Position numbers and translations under genes: made by a program
The notes under the pieces: generated by a model
Told to the model about the DNA's origin: nothing
Seen by the model: the letters and a program-made list of their open reading frames with translations, nothing else
Database searches by the model: none
From: Ciona savignyi
Taxonomy: Eukaryota; Chordata; Ascidiacea; Phlebobranchia; Cionidae
Assembly: GCA_000149265.1 (NCBI GenBank)
Contig: CH001992.1
Span: forward strand, 343,704-407,703
Direction of reading: 5' to 3'
Length of the DNA stretch: 64,000 nt
In this document: positions 54,101 to 64,000 of the stretch, in pieces
Layout of the letters: each line of letters begins with the position of its first letter
Position numbering within the stretch: position 1 is the stretch's first letter

Positions 54101-57100
54101 CATCTGGTAACACCAGAGTCACCTCTCTCGGTGGGACTGGTGGCAATTCAGGTTCTTTTTCTGTCATACTCATGGTTATTAGGATATTATGGTTTTTTTT
54201 ATACCCGTATGAAACAGTATAGTCATTGTAGCAATTATCTATTGCCGGAATCAGTTTAACAGAAATATTCTACTCAATGAGTCTTAAAAAGATTTGAGGT
54301 TGTAGAGAACCAGAGAGAACTTTAAACTAAAAGTTTATTATAAAATATATAAATATGCATTTAGATTAGTGTATTTTTAACTTGGTACAATTGCACCACA
54401 GTGCTACGACTATAAACTATTTTATTTTAATTTCTTTAAAAAGGTGAGCAACTTCTACTTTAAAAAAACAAATGGCTCCACAATGACAAAACGATTAAAA
54501 ACCACAAATTTAAAGAAATAATAGAATGCAGCAAAGACTAGTGAGAAGTTTACCAATTGGCTTGGGTGAGTTAAGCCATGGTCGTTTAATCAATCTATCA
54601 TGATGAGATTTGAAAGGGTCTCGTGGTACTGTTAGAGGTTTTCGCTTTTTTGGCTTCACGTTTGTGGTTTGAATGTATTTCTGCTTGGAATGCTTCCTTT
54701 GGTGGTGCTGGGCAAACCTATGGGATAGAACACCCAATAATGTTTATACAGGAAGACAGTGCATTTAAATTTATATCATTTTAATTTGTATGTTTATCTC
54801 AGGGAACAAATATTTATTACAACAGAATTTTTCGAAAGTTCTATATGCCCACGGTTATGACTTTTTTAGTCGGGCATGTATGATAAAGACATTAGTTTTT
54901 TGTTCAACTTATTAGGACATAGTCATAATATCTATTAAGTGCCTTACCAAACAATGTAATTTCATAGATTGTATATTTATACAAAACACATTAAACTTTA
55001 TATTTTGTGCTAAATTTAATCATACCAGTATGCTTGTTGTTCTAGGTTTAAGTCATATGAAACAGGATAATTATTATATAATTTGTGCAATAATAAGATC
55101 AATTTTTATCTTTTTTATTTTGTTAACACAGTCATTAAAATTGCTAAAAGCTACAACAATTTTTAGTTTATTTCAAGTTTACCGGTACTTATACAATGAA
55201 ATAGCTAGATTGCAATATAAATAACCTATGTTAAAACAAAAAAATGGAGTAAGATCATTTTTGGAAACCTACGATGGCGACTAATTTACCTTGTACATGG
55301 GCATGGGTTGCAATGAATTGCATCCAAGTTTAAATTCTTGTGAAAAAAGTCGTGGTAGTGACTGCACACTGGGTGGGATACTTTTGTCACATTAGCTCCA
55401 CCACTTAGCTGGATGTATTGGATGAACCGTTTCTAAAATATTAGCAGATTTTAATTTTTTCCAGCAAAATTATTGGTACACAGTTTTAGCAGTTAAATAT
55501 TGGCAAATATGATTTCCCATCAAAACCATCCCAATACTGGCAGCCCCATGTGTGGTTATTAGGCAGTTTTTCATTAACACTTAATAAATTGAACTTTTGT
55601 TGTCTAATGAACATGTAAAATTCTTGCGTTTTACTAATCAAAATAAAATATGAATATCTTTCCCTAACATGCCAGTTAAAATTTCAAAAAGTTTTACACA
55701 GATTGTTCGATTGCACCCTTCTTGTAATTGTGTAAGGTCTGGTAACAAGCACCTACGCAACATGTTCTTCCTTTAGAAACAATACAACTAAAGTTAAAAA
55801 AAAATTAACTTAACTTACGCTTATCTCCATCCGAAATTGGCAACTAAACTGCAAGAAGTTATTCAAAAGTAATAATTTACATTTCGGTGAATTCCCAATA
55901 GGTGAAACCCCTTTACTTTTAAACTACGGCAGTGGTTCTCGATCTATATTGACCTCGTAGCGCACCCGAGACCAATTAAGAAATGAACGGGCGCACTTTG
56001 CACGGGGCGTCAAAACAATATGTTAAATACTCAAACAATTTAGGAAAAATATGGAAAATTTAAACGTTTAATTTAAATAATTTTATCACCGAATTTTCCA
56101 CATAACGAAAATTACTGTTTCTTAAGCGCTCTTGCTTTTCGAAAGTTAATGTAGAACTGAAAAATGAAAAGGAACGAACTAGACACTAACCATTTAGTAG
56201 TTTATGATCTATGCACACTCTGTCGTAAACTTACGACAAGTGTGGCGCACCTAGCTAACCGTAGTGTGGCGCACCATTTGAGAAGCACTGAACTACGGTG
56301 TTAAAACTTATAGCAGTACGGTCGTGTGGCCGAATGGTTAACGCGACCGATACATGTACCGACTCTTATACAAAAAACGGTCCTGGTGACGAGCCCATCA
56401 TGGGTACGAAACTTGGCTCGGTAAAAAAAAAAAAAAAAAAAAAAAAAAACTTATAGCAGTACGGTCGTGTGGCCAAATGGTCAACGCGACCGATACATAT
56501 ACCGACTCTTATACAAAAAAACGGTCCTAGTGACGAGCCCATTATGGGTTCGAAACTTAGCTCGGTAAAAAAACAAACAAAAAAAAACTTATAGCATACA
56601 CTCGTAACAAACAGCAATGGACATTGGTGCATGCTATACTAGAATGTTTGCCAGAGCGAACGGCCTACCTGTTCAGGAATCCACGCTTTTAGTCGGGGAA
56701 CCCAATGTATTTTTCCCGACTTTCCGGAGATGTTTGATGGTCGGGTGTGTGCGATTAAAGGAAGCGACTTGACAACTTTCTCGCTTCCACGAACAGGTGA
56801 ACCAGAAAGTTCATACCTATTATCAGAGCAGAAATTAGTGGTTTGGTTGAAATTTGAATTTTTTAAATAAACGTTCTGGCGCGGTTGTCCCAACTGTTTA
56901 GGGGGTGAACAAAAACGGATTCTCCGTCGTAGTCAACGTTAGCTCGGTCACCAGGCCATTTTCTGAAAGCTGTTTTATATCAGGAGCATTAGGCAAATTA
57001 CCACACTTACCTTCCTTCCCTTGACTGAAGGTATCGCATGATCGAATATTGCTCGCATGCCTGGAAAGGTCGACTGGTTTAACGCAACGTATAGTGTAAA

Positions 57101-59307
57101 TAGAATAACAAATATTGTATTTTTAATTAACCAGCAAGTGCAAAGGTGAAACTAAAAAACATAATCGATTATGGTAAAATGCGCATTCAAGAACGTTTTT
57201 GCTGCCGAATGGTTAACGCGACTGGTTCATATACAGACGTTTAAAACGAACTTAGAAACATGCCCATGATCATGGTTTACGGGTTCGAAAAGTGACCAAG
57301 TAAAAAAGTACCAATCCAATAAATCAGCATGGGCCTCTGAAACGCCCAACTACAATTATTTATAGAAACGTCCACAAAAGACAGCTACGATTTAAGAGGC
57401 CGTAAATGCGGGATTGCCACAGCAGGCATCAATCGCTACGTGCTGTTTCATTACGTCAATCCACTTCGTGTGAACGTGTTAGCAAATATTACTCCCAATT
57501 TCGAACTTCAATTTAAATTCGGTAGAAGATAACAGTGTGGGCCTTTGTATGTTGTTTTATTGCGAAGTTATCAGTACCTGTTTGCGAAACATGCCGTAGA
57601 AGTGTTCCAAATGTATAAACTACTTTTTGTGCTCATACTGAAGTGCCAAGATAACAAGTAAAATCGACTACGTGATTTTAAATCGTTGCAGAGAGGGATG
57701 CGGTCGCCTCTGTCTCACTGGACATTGATTTAGTTTCTTTTCGTTGCTATTTATTTATATTAATAACTACGTTGTGTGTGGGCAAACGGCGGCGAACTTA
57801 AATTTAGCAAATACAAACTCAACGAGGGGTCCATTGTTTGAAATCATTCCCGATAAAAAAATCTTAACCTTGAATTCGTGTTAATGTTACGGAATCAATT
57901 TTTTTAAATTCTTGCCTCAAATATTTTTACAAGACACGGGATTTAATGATCGCTGATGTGAATCAACACCCTGTCATAATAGTGTAAACAAAGGACTTGC
58001 CATAAAATGGCGTATTCGTAGCGCAATATACGTATTTTGGATGCACAAAGGCTCAGGATTATGATATGTTTTCAAGGGCCGGGTTGAAAGGATTATAAAA
58101 ACAATAATTATCAAGGAGTCTGGGTTGCGAGGCGTCGGCGTTAATTGACAGGCTGGCGGTAAATGCCAAAGCACACACTGTTTACAAAATACGTTAAACA
58201 CGTAACACAAGTCAGTACGGCCAATCGCTTAAAAACACAGTTAATCCAACGCTCGGCCTAATTGCTAGTCGACATGGTTTCATATAACATGTATTTATAA
58301 CTTTTCTATTATTTTTGCCGTCGCAGTATCGCAACTTCGTGTGCGCATGTTTACGGTGAAGATACAATGTATCAGAATACGCAAACACACCTTTCTGATC
58401 TCTTCAGTTGAGAAGTCGGCGACAAGATGATCGTTTCTTTGCCGAATATACTGGCACCGCAACAGATTGTTAGTGGGCGCAGGAGAAGACAGCTTCGGTG
58501 CCGTGCGCTCTGGAAGGTCGAGAGCTGGAACAACCAACGCGCGGTGTCGGTACCTTCCCACCGTGGGCGGTACCGAAGGCAAACTGGGGAACTTGGTTGT
58601 AGATGCTGGTACCCTGTACGCGCATTTCATGCCTGGTGACATACACCCACTTATTAGTATTAACAGACAATTCTATCCGGACGGGATTGATACATTGGTT
58701 TAAATAGTTTGTCTATGGAAAGTTCATATATAAACGCACTAAAACAGCTACCGCAATACATCAACTGGTGTTCGGTATTCTTAAAAGTAAGCAATAAAAC
58801 TAATACCCTACTTTAATCGAAAAAAAACTATAATACCAATTATTAAATTATATTTTAACAACAAAATCGAACCTGTATGGTTTATAGTGAAATCAGCGGA
58901 AATACTTGGTTAATGCTTCGCCAATATACATTACGCTACGTATATATACATGACTGACTAAAGCTATATGTCAAAGCTACTCGCTGTACGAACAGATAGG
59001 CCTAATTAAACAACTTTACTCGTGGTTAGGCTAATATTAAATCAACATTAGAAGACTTACTGCGCTTCGTGCTTATCTCAACTGTTGATGTCTGTGATTT
59101 CGAAATCGTTGGTAAGTGAACATTCCTCGCGTCCCAACTCCCATTCGCCGTTGTTTCTGGCAACTGATCGATCAGTCTCGGACTTTGTTTTTGAGAGTCA
59201 AATCTACCGGTTACACTTGATAACACGACACCGCTTGATTTTGAATCTCGATCGTCTGAATCCAGTTTGATTATGTCAGGAAGCGTGTAATCCATTGTCC
59301 GCACCAT
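45139..59307 (-). CDS. Long EF-hand protein, unidentified
   Basis: Exons in order: 59061-59307, 58391-58632, 57011-57060, 56669-56816, 55819-55848, 55290-55432, 54554-54717, 54010-54160, 53636-53699, [gap], 52201-52235 partial, 51519-51761, 50976-51077, 50285-50434, 49852-49963, 49263-49408, 48828-48898, 48421-48531, 46942-47033, 45821-46049, 45139-45264. Phases fit at every visible junction. About 885 residues are visible plus those in the gap. The N-terminal two thirds are Ser/Pro-rich and basic with no domain I recognise. Then come an acidic stretch, a basic coiled coil (R-R-A-R-K-A-E-E-R-R-K-K), and an EF-hand loop D-T-D-G-D-G-Q-L-T-L-E-Q. The loop has Gln where the last acidic ligand is usual, so calcium binding is uncertain. 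The end (L-D-L-L-D-F-I-T-Y-L-P-L-F) may be a degenerate hand. It could belong to the C1orf87 type of EF-hand proteins, unverified. Confidence 0.75.
46130..46365 (+). mobile_element. SINE family A, sense
   Basis: Full order is visible: tRNA-like head with GTCGCCTTTCAATCGAAGGA and GGTTCGAAAC, CAACACACTGCAAAAGCTCC, GTAACCCGACAATGGGCG, and GGTTTTTCCATTCATGGGGA near the end. Confidence 0.75.
46676..46865 (-). mobile_element. SINE family A, antisense
   Basis: CCATCGGGTTACTG, TGCAGTGTGTTAAATATGA, TTTTGTAGAACCCAATAATC and the head complement near 46810-46850. Lies in the same intron as the sense copy at 46130, giving an inverted pair. Confidence 0.65.
47340..47535 (+). mobile_element. SINE family A, 3' two thirds
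   Basis: CAGCGGATTGATGGGTTCTA, ACACAACACACTGCAATAGC, TCCGGTAACCCGACGACGGG, then GGTTTTCCCATTCAGAGG and ATATCCTACCC. The region 47540-48420 is intron without further recognised features. Confidence 0.8.
50090..50265 (-). mobile_element. SINE family A, antisense, 20 bp from an exon
   Basis: AGGATAATTATGTTTATC, GCAAGGGGCATTAAC, CCACCCGGTTACCAGA, TGCAGTGTGTTGTGTATGAT, TAGTAGAACCCACCAATCCA. Its edge lies about 20 bp from the donor side of the EF-hand gene exon 50285-50434. Confidence 0.75.
50455..50690 (+). mobile_element. SINE family A, sense, 20 bp from the same exon
   Basis: Diverged copy: CAGATGGTTTAGTAGTAAAG head, CATTGCCTTAATGGGTTGA, TTTAACACACTGCAATAGCT, GGGCATGAGGTAATCTGACC. It flanks exon 50285-50434 on the side opposite to the antisense copy. 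Confidence 0.6.
52236..53063. other. Assembly gap (828 N)
   Basis: 828 N inside the EF-hand gene. The exon ending at 52201 (minus strand) runs into it. Exon phase requires the gap to hold the start of that exon and possibly further exons. Confidence 0.95.
53085..53325. mobile_element. hAT-like remnant beside the gap
   Basis: ACAGCACACTACTGTGCCGC and CTCAAGTGAAGCACTG match the element at 11991-12275 in order. The outer end towards the gap is unclear. Confidence 0.55.
53345..53600 (-). mobile_element. SINE family A, antisense, diverged
   Basis: ATAGGATAGGATATACATTT, GGAAAACACGGGACAATTA and CGCCCATTGTCAAGTTACTGG are in antisense order. Lies in an intron of the EF-hand gene. Confidence 0.55.
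55930..56290. mobile_element. hAT-type element (361 bp)
   Basis: Left end CAGTGGTTCTCGATC, right end complement CAGTGCTTCTCAAATGG, exact 8-bp target duplication AACTACGG at 55922-55929 and 56291-56298. GCGCACC-type subterminal repeats. Lies in an intron of the EF-hand gene, upstream of exon 55819-55848. Confidence 0.92.
56316..56585 (+). mobile_element. Tandem dimer of SINE family B
   Basis: Two units starting ACGGTCGTGTGGCC(G/A)AATGG (about 56318 and 56459), each with a B-box-like GGGT(A/T)CGAAACTT and an A tail. The target sequence AACTTATAGCA occurs three times: before, between and after (56305-56315, 56448-56458, 56586-56596). This fits repeated insertion into the same site or unequal recombination. 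Confidence 0.85.
57196..57310 (+). mobile_element. SINE family B, diverged
   Basis: GCTGCCGAATGGTTAACGCG, ACTGGTTCATATACAGACG, GGGTTCGAAAAGTGACCAAG then A-rich sequence. The region from 57311 to 58390 is intron of the EF-hand gene with nothing else recognised. Confidence 0.65.
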
Positions 59308-60423
59308 GTCCTTACCGTAGGACACTCAGCCAGACTGCGTTACAACGAGCACAGGTTTATGTAACTAATTTATTAACCGAGAAATACTGTTATGTTTGAA
59401 GCTCCATGATTTTCTTATACTTATTTATACTGCATAAGATTTTGACAACGTGTTTCGAGTGATGGTTAATTAATACTTCTAACATGTAGGTATGTAGGAG
59501 TGGTATTTTAATCGATAATAGTTAACCTATAACGGTAAGTAACACATGCGGCCGGGTTGGTGCGCTAGCAGGGAAGTCCTATGTATGGCTTCTTTGTCCG
59601 ATGAATGTAAATTTATCAGTCGGTGGAATAAGGCTAACGAATAATTTGAAAAATTAGAATATGTCAATCAAATCTCCCGCAGTGATCATTCTAAGAACCA
59701 AACTGTAGCCTAATATGCATATTTGGAATACTGACCAAGGAATTTTTTTTTTTGCATGCAAATCAACAATGCGTTTCGATGCAAAGATTATCTCCAACAC
59801 TAAGAGTCATTCCTGATATTAAGATGAAACGCTTTATTATTATAAGCGGAACCATCTCTCTGCCTAACAACATTTAACGGATGGCTAAACGCCTGTATCC
59901 AATAAAAGGAGAAATACTGTAATTTTACCTACCAAAAGTATCCATTAAAGGAAAATAGATTTGGTTAAACAAACCGGACAACAATAACCAATTTTATAAC
60001 GAAATTCGAAATCACCTTATATAACGTAAATGAAATTGCATAGAAATGAAGTTTATACTGGTCCTATATCTCGGAGGTTTGCGACAACATTTAAACAAAT
60101 ATTTATTACCTGTTGAATGTTAAAGCACTTAAAAATATAAGACTTATATGAATGCATTTTTTGGGGTTAATTAAGTCGCTTACAGTATCGTTTATCACAA
60201 GTAAACTCTAGGAAAATAAATTGTAATATTCAAATGTGTTTTACGTATAATGCAGTATTGTATGGCACATTTGAATATACACACTATACTGAGTGTGTGT
60301 ACGGATTACTAGGATCGTTTGAATTATTACCAGAGAAGCAGATAAAAAGCCAGCCAAAATTACAAATCTCCACAAGAACAGAAGATCTTCAAATCTACTT
60401 CACGAAACTAAAGCATTAAAAGA
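59308..60423. other. Divergent spacer between EF-hand gene and peptide gene
   Basis: Should contain both promoters. A TATA-like GATAAAAAG lies at about 60341, some 80 bp before the peptide gene ATG. No further gene or repeat recognised. Open frames here are short and unsupported. Confidence 0.4.
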
Positions 60424-61118
60424 ATGAACTCAAAAGTCGTTTTTTCTTTTATTTTACTCCTTCTGCAAGTTGGCAATCAAGCGCTGGCCGATGATGGTAT
60501 TATCACCACAGGGCTTGCCGTGGCAGGACTGATAAGATTAATTCCTTCGGGATGGAATGAGAAACTGAGGTTTGTGTTGTTGTTACATTGAGAAAGGACA
60601 GGATAAAATAGGATATATATGTTTATCCCCTTAATTGTTTAAACGCAAAGGGCGTTAACATGAGCGAAAAACTAATATTACCCCGCGCCCACTGCCAGGT
60701 TACCAAAACTATTACAGTATGTTGTGTATGATTGAGACGTTTTTTCAATTATGTGAAACCCATTAATTCCTTTGGCATATCCTTTGGTCGTTTTCTGTTT
60801 TACATTACATGAGCGTGTGTAGTTTAAAAAAAATAATGGTTTATACTCCCCTCTTAAACCAAGTTTGAGTAATTAAATATTTATATTTTTAGATCCAAGT
60901 TATCCGCTGACAATTCAGAGAACGGTAAGCTACTGTATACTTAATTTTTTATGGTACCCAACATACATTTGATATCTTATTATTGAACCCGCAGCAGGAT
61001 TTACCAACAAACTTTATGTAAATCATTATGATCGTATTTTTAAAGCTCTTAAATGCGTATTTTAGAGCGCGACGAAATGGAGCGCCTTATGCAAAGCATG
61101 ATCGAGGAAGATATGTAG
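60424..61118 (+). CDS. Small secreted peptide precursor, antimicrobial-peptide-like
   Basis: Three exons in phase (60424-60569, 60893-60924, 61066-61118), 76 aa. Residues 1 to about 22 form a clear signal peptide (hydrophobic F-S-F-I-L-L-L-L core ending A-L-A). The middle (about 25-55) is hydrophobic then basic (L-A-V-A-G-L-I-R-L-I-P, W-N-E-K-L-R-S-K-L). The last 20 or so residues are strongly acidic (E-R-D-E-M-E-R-L through I-E-E-D-M). Signal, amphipathic cationic core and anionic tail is the layout of the Ciona antimicrobial precursors of the MAM-A/PAP-A type, where the tail is removed. The short phase-compatible exons and AATAAA 115 nt downstream support a real gene. The class assignment is inference from architecture. 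No cysteines, no other domain. Intron 1 contains an antisense SINE A. Confidence 0.75.
60597..60775 (-). mobile_element. SINE family A, antisense, in peptide-gene intron 1
   Basis: AGGATAAAATAGGATATATA, CGCAAAGGGCGTTAACA, CTGCCAGGTTACCAAAACTA, ATGTTGTGTATGATTGAGAC, GTGAAACCCATTAATTCC. Confidence 0.8.
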
Positions 61119-61232
61119 AAAATGGATGAATCTACTTCGCATCAACCACTTAAGCTCATACACTAAAACATTTTAATTTGTTTAATTGGATTTTAAGTTT
61201 TTATTTAATGTTAAGGATTGACAACAAATTGC

Positions 61233-61238
61233 AATAAA
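61233..61238 (+). terminator. Polyadenylation signal of the peptide gene
   Basis: AATAAA 115 nt after the TAG stop, followed by a T-rich stretch (TTCTTTGTTTT). Confidence 0.6.
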
Positions 61239-61286
61239 ATGAACACACGGTAATTCTTTGTTTTAAATATGCAGAAACCACACATT

Positions 61287-61755
61287 CAGGGCCGGTTTTA
61301 GGCCGATTTGACCGATTAGATCAAATTGGGCCCCCCACCTTGAAAGGGCCCCCCGGGCCCAAAAGGGGTCTTTCTGTATTGCGAGGTTTAAAATACTACT
61401 GAAACGTTAAATAAAAAGTGAAATAATATTCTTTCTCATAATATCAATTTGTTATGCATCGTAATTAAGTCAAATTTATATTTCTGTGTCTGCCTGTTAC
61501 GTCATAATGAATATGGTTGCTAAACAATATAAATATGTTTGGAAGTAAAACAATATATCGTAAATAAGCATCCACATTACCTTTAATTTGTTTTATAGCA
61601 GGTATTACTGTAAATGTCTATTTTTATAGTTTGTATGTACTGGTATGCATTTTATGATATATAATAATATAAACACCCATAAATTTTGCTATGAAGAGTA
61701 GGGGCCCCGCCATCACATTTCTAATTGGGCCCCGCGGTTCCTAGCACCGGGCCTG
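61287..61755. mobile_element. hAT-like element with GGGCCC-rich ends (469 bp)
   Basis: Left end CAGGGCCGGTTTTAGG, right end complement CAGGCCCGGTGCTAGG (12 of 16). Flanks CACACATT and CCTACATT match at 6 of 8. Subterminal TTGGGCCCC blocks face each other at 61326-61370 and 61700-61735. Confidence 0.75.
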
Positions 61756-61762
61756 CCTACAT

Positions 61763-62640
61763 TTTGGGTGATAAATCGGAGGGAGTTCCGCTTGGACGTT
61801 AAAAACCTTTTTTTCTAAAAATTTAGCGTTTTTGGGGTAAAGTGCTTCAACAGCTCCTCCAATTTTAAACAGATTTGCTGAAATGTCAATGGGTATAATC
61901 CACTGCTTTATCATTGCAATAAAACTTTGTCATTCGTTTGACAACATAGTCTTAATATGCGGAAATCTAAATTGTGGGTGATAAATTTTCAGGGAAATTT
62001 CCCTCTAAAAGCCAAAACTTTCATTTTTCTTAAAAAAATAGCTTCTTTTGAGCATCGCACTAGCTGATCCAATTATGATCAGATTTAGTGAAAAATTAGC
62101 GCGATAACCACCGATTAGCAAATGGGATGAATCAAAACAATATGGAAATAATCAAAAAATAAAGATTTATTTATTAATCGTGATCGAATTGTATTGAAAC
62201 TTTAAGAATTGTTAGATAACATGACCTAGATGAAATCTACATATTATGTAGAAACAAAAATTTTCGTTGATAATCCTAGGGGATATTTATGGAACAGTGA
62301 ATAACTAAGTCAGACTTTTGTTCATAAATTTACATTTTTTACCATATGGCTTGGCAGGTTGGCTCCAATTTTGATCATATTTGGTAGTTTATTAAAACTT
62401 TAGCTACTATTGTGAATAAATTGAAATTTTACCTAGGGAAATACTACAAAATTAAAGTTTGTCTACATATAATGATTATGAAAGACATGCCATGTCGGCC
62501 CGAAATCTTTAACAAGAAGTCCTCAAATCGGATTGAAACTTTAATAAAAAAAACATAAATTTATGTACCAAACCCAGGGGAATTCTCCAAAGCTGTAAAA
62601 AAACTAAATAGGTTTGTTTAATGAATTTAGCTTTATTTCA
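61763..62640. repeat. Diverged long tandem repeat
   Basis: A motif order of GGGTGATAAAT, then AAACTTTCATTTTTC-like, then CTCCAATTTTGATCAGATTTGGTGAA-like recurs at about 61763-61885, 61975-62095 and 62265-62390, with weaker traces after. Spacing is roughly 210-300 bp. No ORF. Confidence 0.5.
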
Positions 62641-63082
62641 CTATACAGAACTTGACAAATTGCTTTAATTTAAAACATTTTTTGTGGAAAATCTGATATA
62701 AATATTCTAGAAGGGGATTTAATTAAAAAGTTGTATTGTATACATTCAAACACAATTAGAATAGTGTTTTTTTCTCAATTAGGATATCTTTAATGTGTGA
62801 AATTATATATGCCAAGTCCCCTTGTATAGTTCATTAATTACGACCTTGTTTCTTGCTTTGATAAGAAAAATATCTAAATATATTATTGGCTTTAACTTAG
62901 TTTATAGGTATAGTTTATTATGATTTTAGACACTTAATTTAAATGGAAAATACAACAATTTAATAGCCAAGGATTTAATTTCTGCATGCAAATAAACTTT
63001 ATATATTTTTAAACAATTTGTAACACGTTGCCAACCTGGTATCGTGATTTAAATATCCTAAATATTTAAATTGTGTTAAAAT

Positions 63083-63085
<3 letters not shown>

Positions 63086-63122
<37 letters not shown>
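63086..63122. repeat. (TA)n microsatellite
   Basis: About 18 TA units. Confidence 0.9.
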
Positions 63123-63127
<5 letters not shown>

Positions 63128-63439
63128 CGGAAGGAGGCATTGCCAGTTTTACCTCAATAGCTTTCAAATTTACTTTGGCTAATATGTCACTGCACATACT
63201 TACCAAGTTTCCCAAAACTTAAAATCCAATCAAACAAATCCTTCAACTTTTAATCTGCACACCGTAGACATAATGCCTATGGTGTTTAACTTTTTGTTTA
63301 AATACGAATAATTATTTATTACGTACTCGCCATCACAATCATGTAACTTCCAACTACAGTTTTAAGCCCAAGTTTAAACAGAGCGATTTGAACTTAAAAT
63401 GGTTTAAGCTTTCATGGATTCTGCAAAGAAAAGTTCCCA

Positions 63440-63612
63440 GCGACCTAATGGGTTCGACCAAATTGAAGTAACGTGTGAATCATACATAACACACTGCAAT
63501 AGCTCCGGTAACCCGGCGGTGGGCATGAGGTGATCTGACAATTGCCCGTGTATTAACCCGCTTGGTTTTCCCATTCACGGGTATAAACAGGAATTTCCTA
63601 TCCTATCCTAGT
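63440..63612 (+). mobile_element. SINE family A, 3' part
   Basis: AATGGGTTCGACCAAATTGA, ACACACTGCAATAGCTCCGG, TAACCCGGCGGTGGGCATGA, GGTTTTCCCATTCACGGGTA, ending CCTATCCTATCCTA. From 63613 to 64000 and from 62641 to 63085 I see AT-rich DNA with no gene. Confidence 0.85.
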
Positions 63613-64000
63613 TCAATGGAGCTGTGATTGTAACAGAGGCAATTTCGCTAATTTGCTACCATATGTGTAATTTTACCCGGCTACACACTTTTATTTTTTC
63701 GGTTCTTTTTCACATCGACTACACACTTTTATATTAAATTTGTGCGCGTCAAAGTACCAGTTGCACAGTCGGGTTTCTACAGCAATGCTGTTGTATACGA
63801 TAGTGAAGTTTTTATTCTTGTCCACAAGAACATAATATTTAAGCTAGCAACTGATTTAATTTAATTTTCGGTTCTTTGTCCGCGTATTTTAACCAAGAAT
63901 TGGAAACCTATAAAAGGGAAAAATAACTTGGCTATAAATTTACAAAACTCTCTCCTTCATTGACTTATTAAGTTGAAAACAGCAAATCCCTTTAGACACT

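Noticed and set aside
55686-55760. Extra exon of the EF-hand gene on the minus strand
   Set aside because: It is open and has an AG before it, but no good donor. The neighbouring exons (55819-55848 and 55290-55432) already join in phase without it.
56316-56440. Possible Ser/Leu tRNA gene
   Set aside because: It is tandemly repeated with A tails and target duplications and lacks a convincing anticodon arm, so it is SINE family B.
59307-59325. EF-hand gene starting at 59325
   Set aside because: The codon there is GTG. The first ATG in frame is at 59305-59307.

Overview
The window is animal nuclear DNA and looks like a tunicate of the Ciona type. That call is an inference. It rests on AT-rich, compact, intron-rich genes, many short tRNA-derived SINEs and cut-and-paste transposons, and a small secreted-peptide gene built like Ciona antimicrobial-peptide precursors. 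There is no operon, CRISPR array or bacterial gene. Two runs of N interrupt it (18072-18171 and 52236-53063). Genes were rebuilt by joining exons at GT/AG sites and requiring reading phase to match across every junction.

Left third (about 0.5-19 kb): three tandem copies of a ten-exon gene for a membrane-anchored protein with a signal peptide, ZP domain, furin-type cleavage site, EGF-like domain and transmembrane helix. Copy 1 (756-4919) has an extra base at an exon end and is probably broken as read. Copy 2 (8232-11318) is intact at 381 aa. Copy 3 (from 16516) runs into the first gap after exon 5. Copies 2 and 3 belong to an 8.3-kb tandem duplication (6036-14348, repeated from 14349) that also copied the mitochondrial ribosomal protein gene MRPL52 and the first two exons of DLD. 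Its junction lies 8 bp inside a DLD intron.

Middle (18.7-44.2 kb): the full dihydrolipoamide dehydrogenase gene DLD (+, 11 exons, 503 aa); an IRAK/Pelle-family death-domain kinase (-, 13 exons, 796 aa); a LINE fragment and a pair of hAT-type MITEs; then the spliceosomal protein gene MFAP1 (+, 9 exons, 440 aa).

Right third (45.1-64 kb): a long minus-strand gene (at least 20 exons, partly in the second gap) for an EF-hand protein that I cannot name with confidence. It is followed by a three-exon plus-strand gene for a 76-aa secreted peptide with a cationic-amphipathic middle and an acidic tail, then repeat-rich DNA to the end.

The genes do not form one pathway. DLD and MRPL52 are mitochondrial housekeeping genes, IRAK and the small peptide point to innate immunity, and the ZP-EGF cluster is a lineage-specific cell-surface or extracellular-coat family. 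Two SINE families and several hAT and TA-target elements fill introns and spacers, many with visible target-site duplications.
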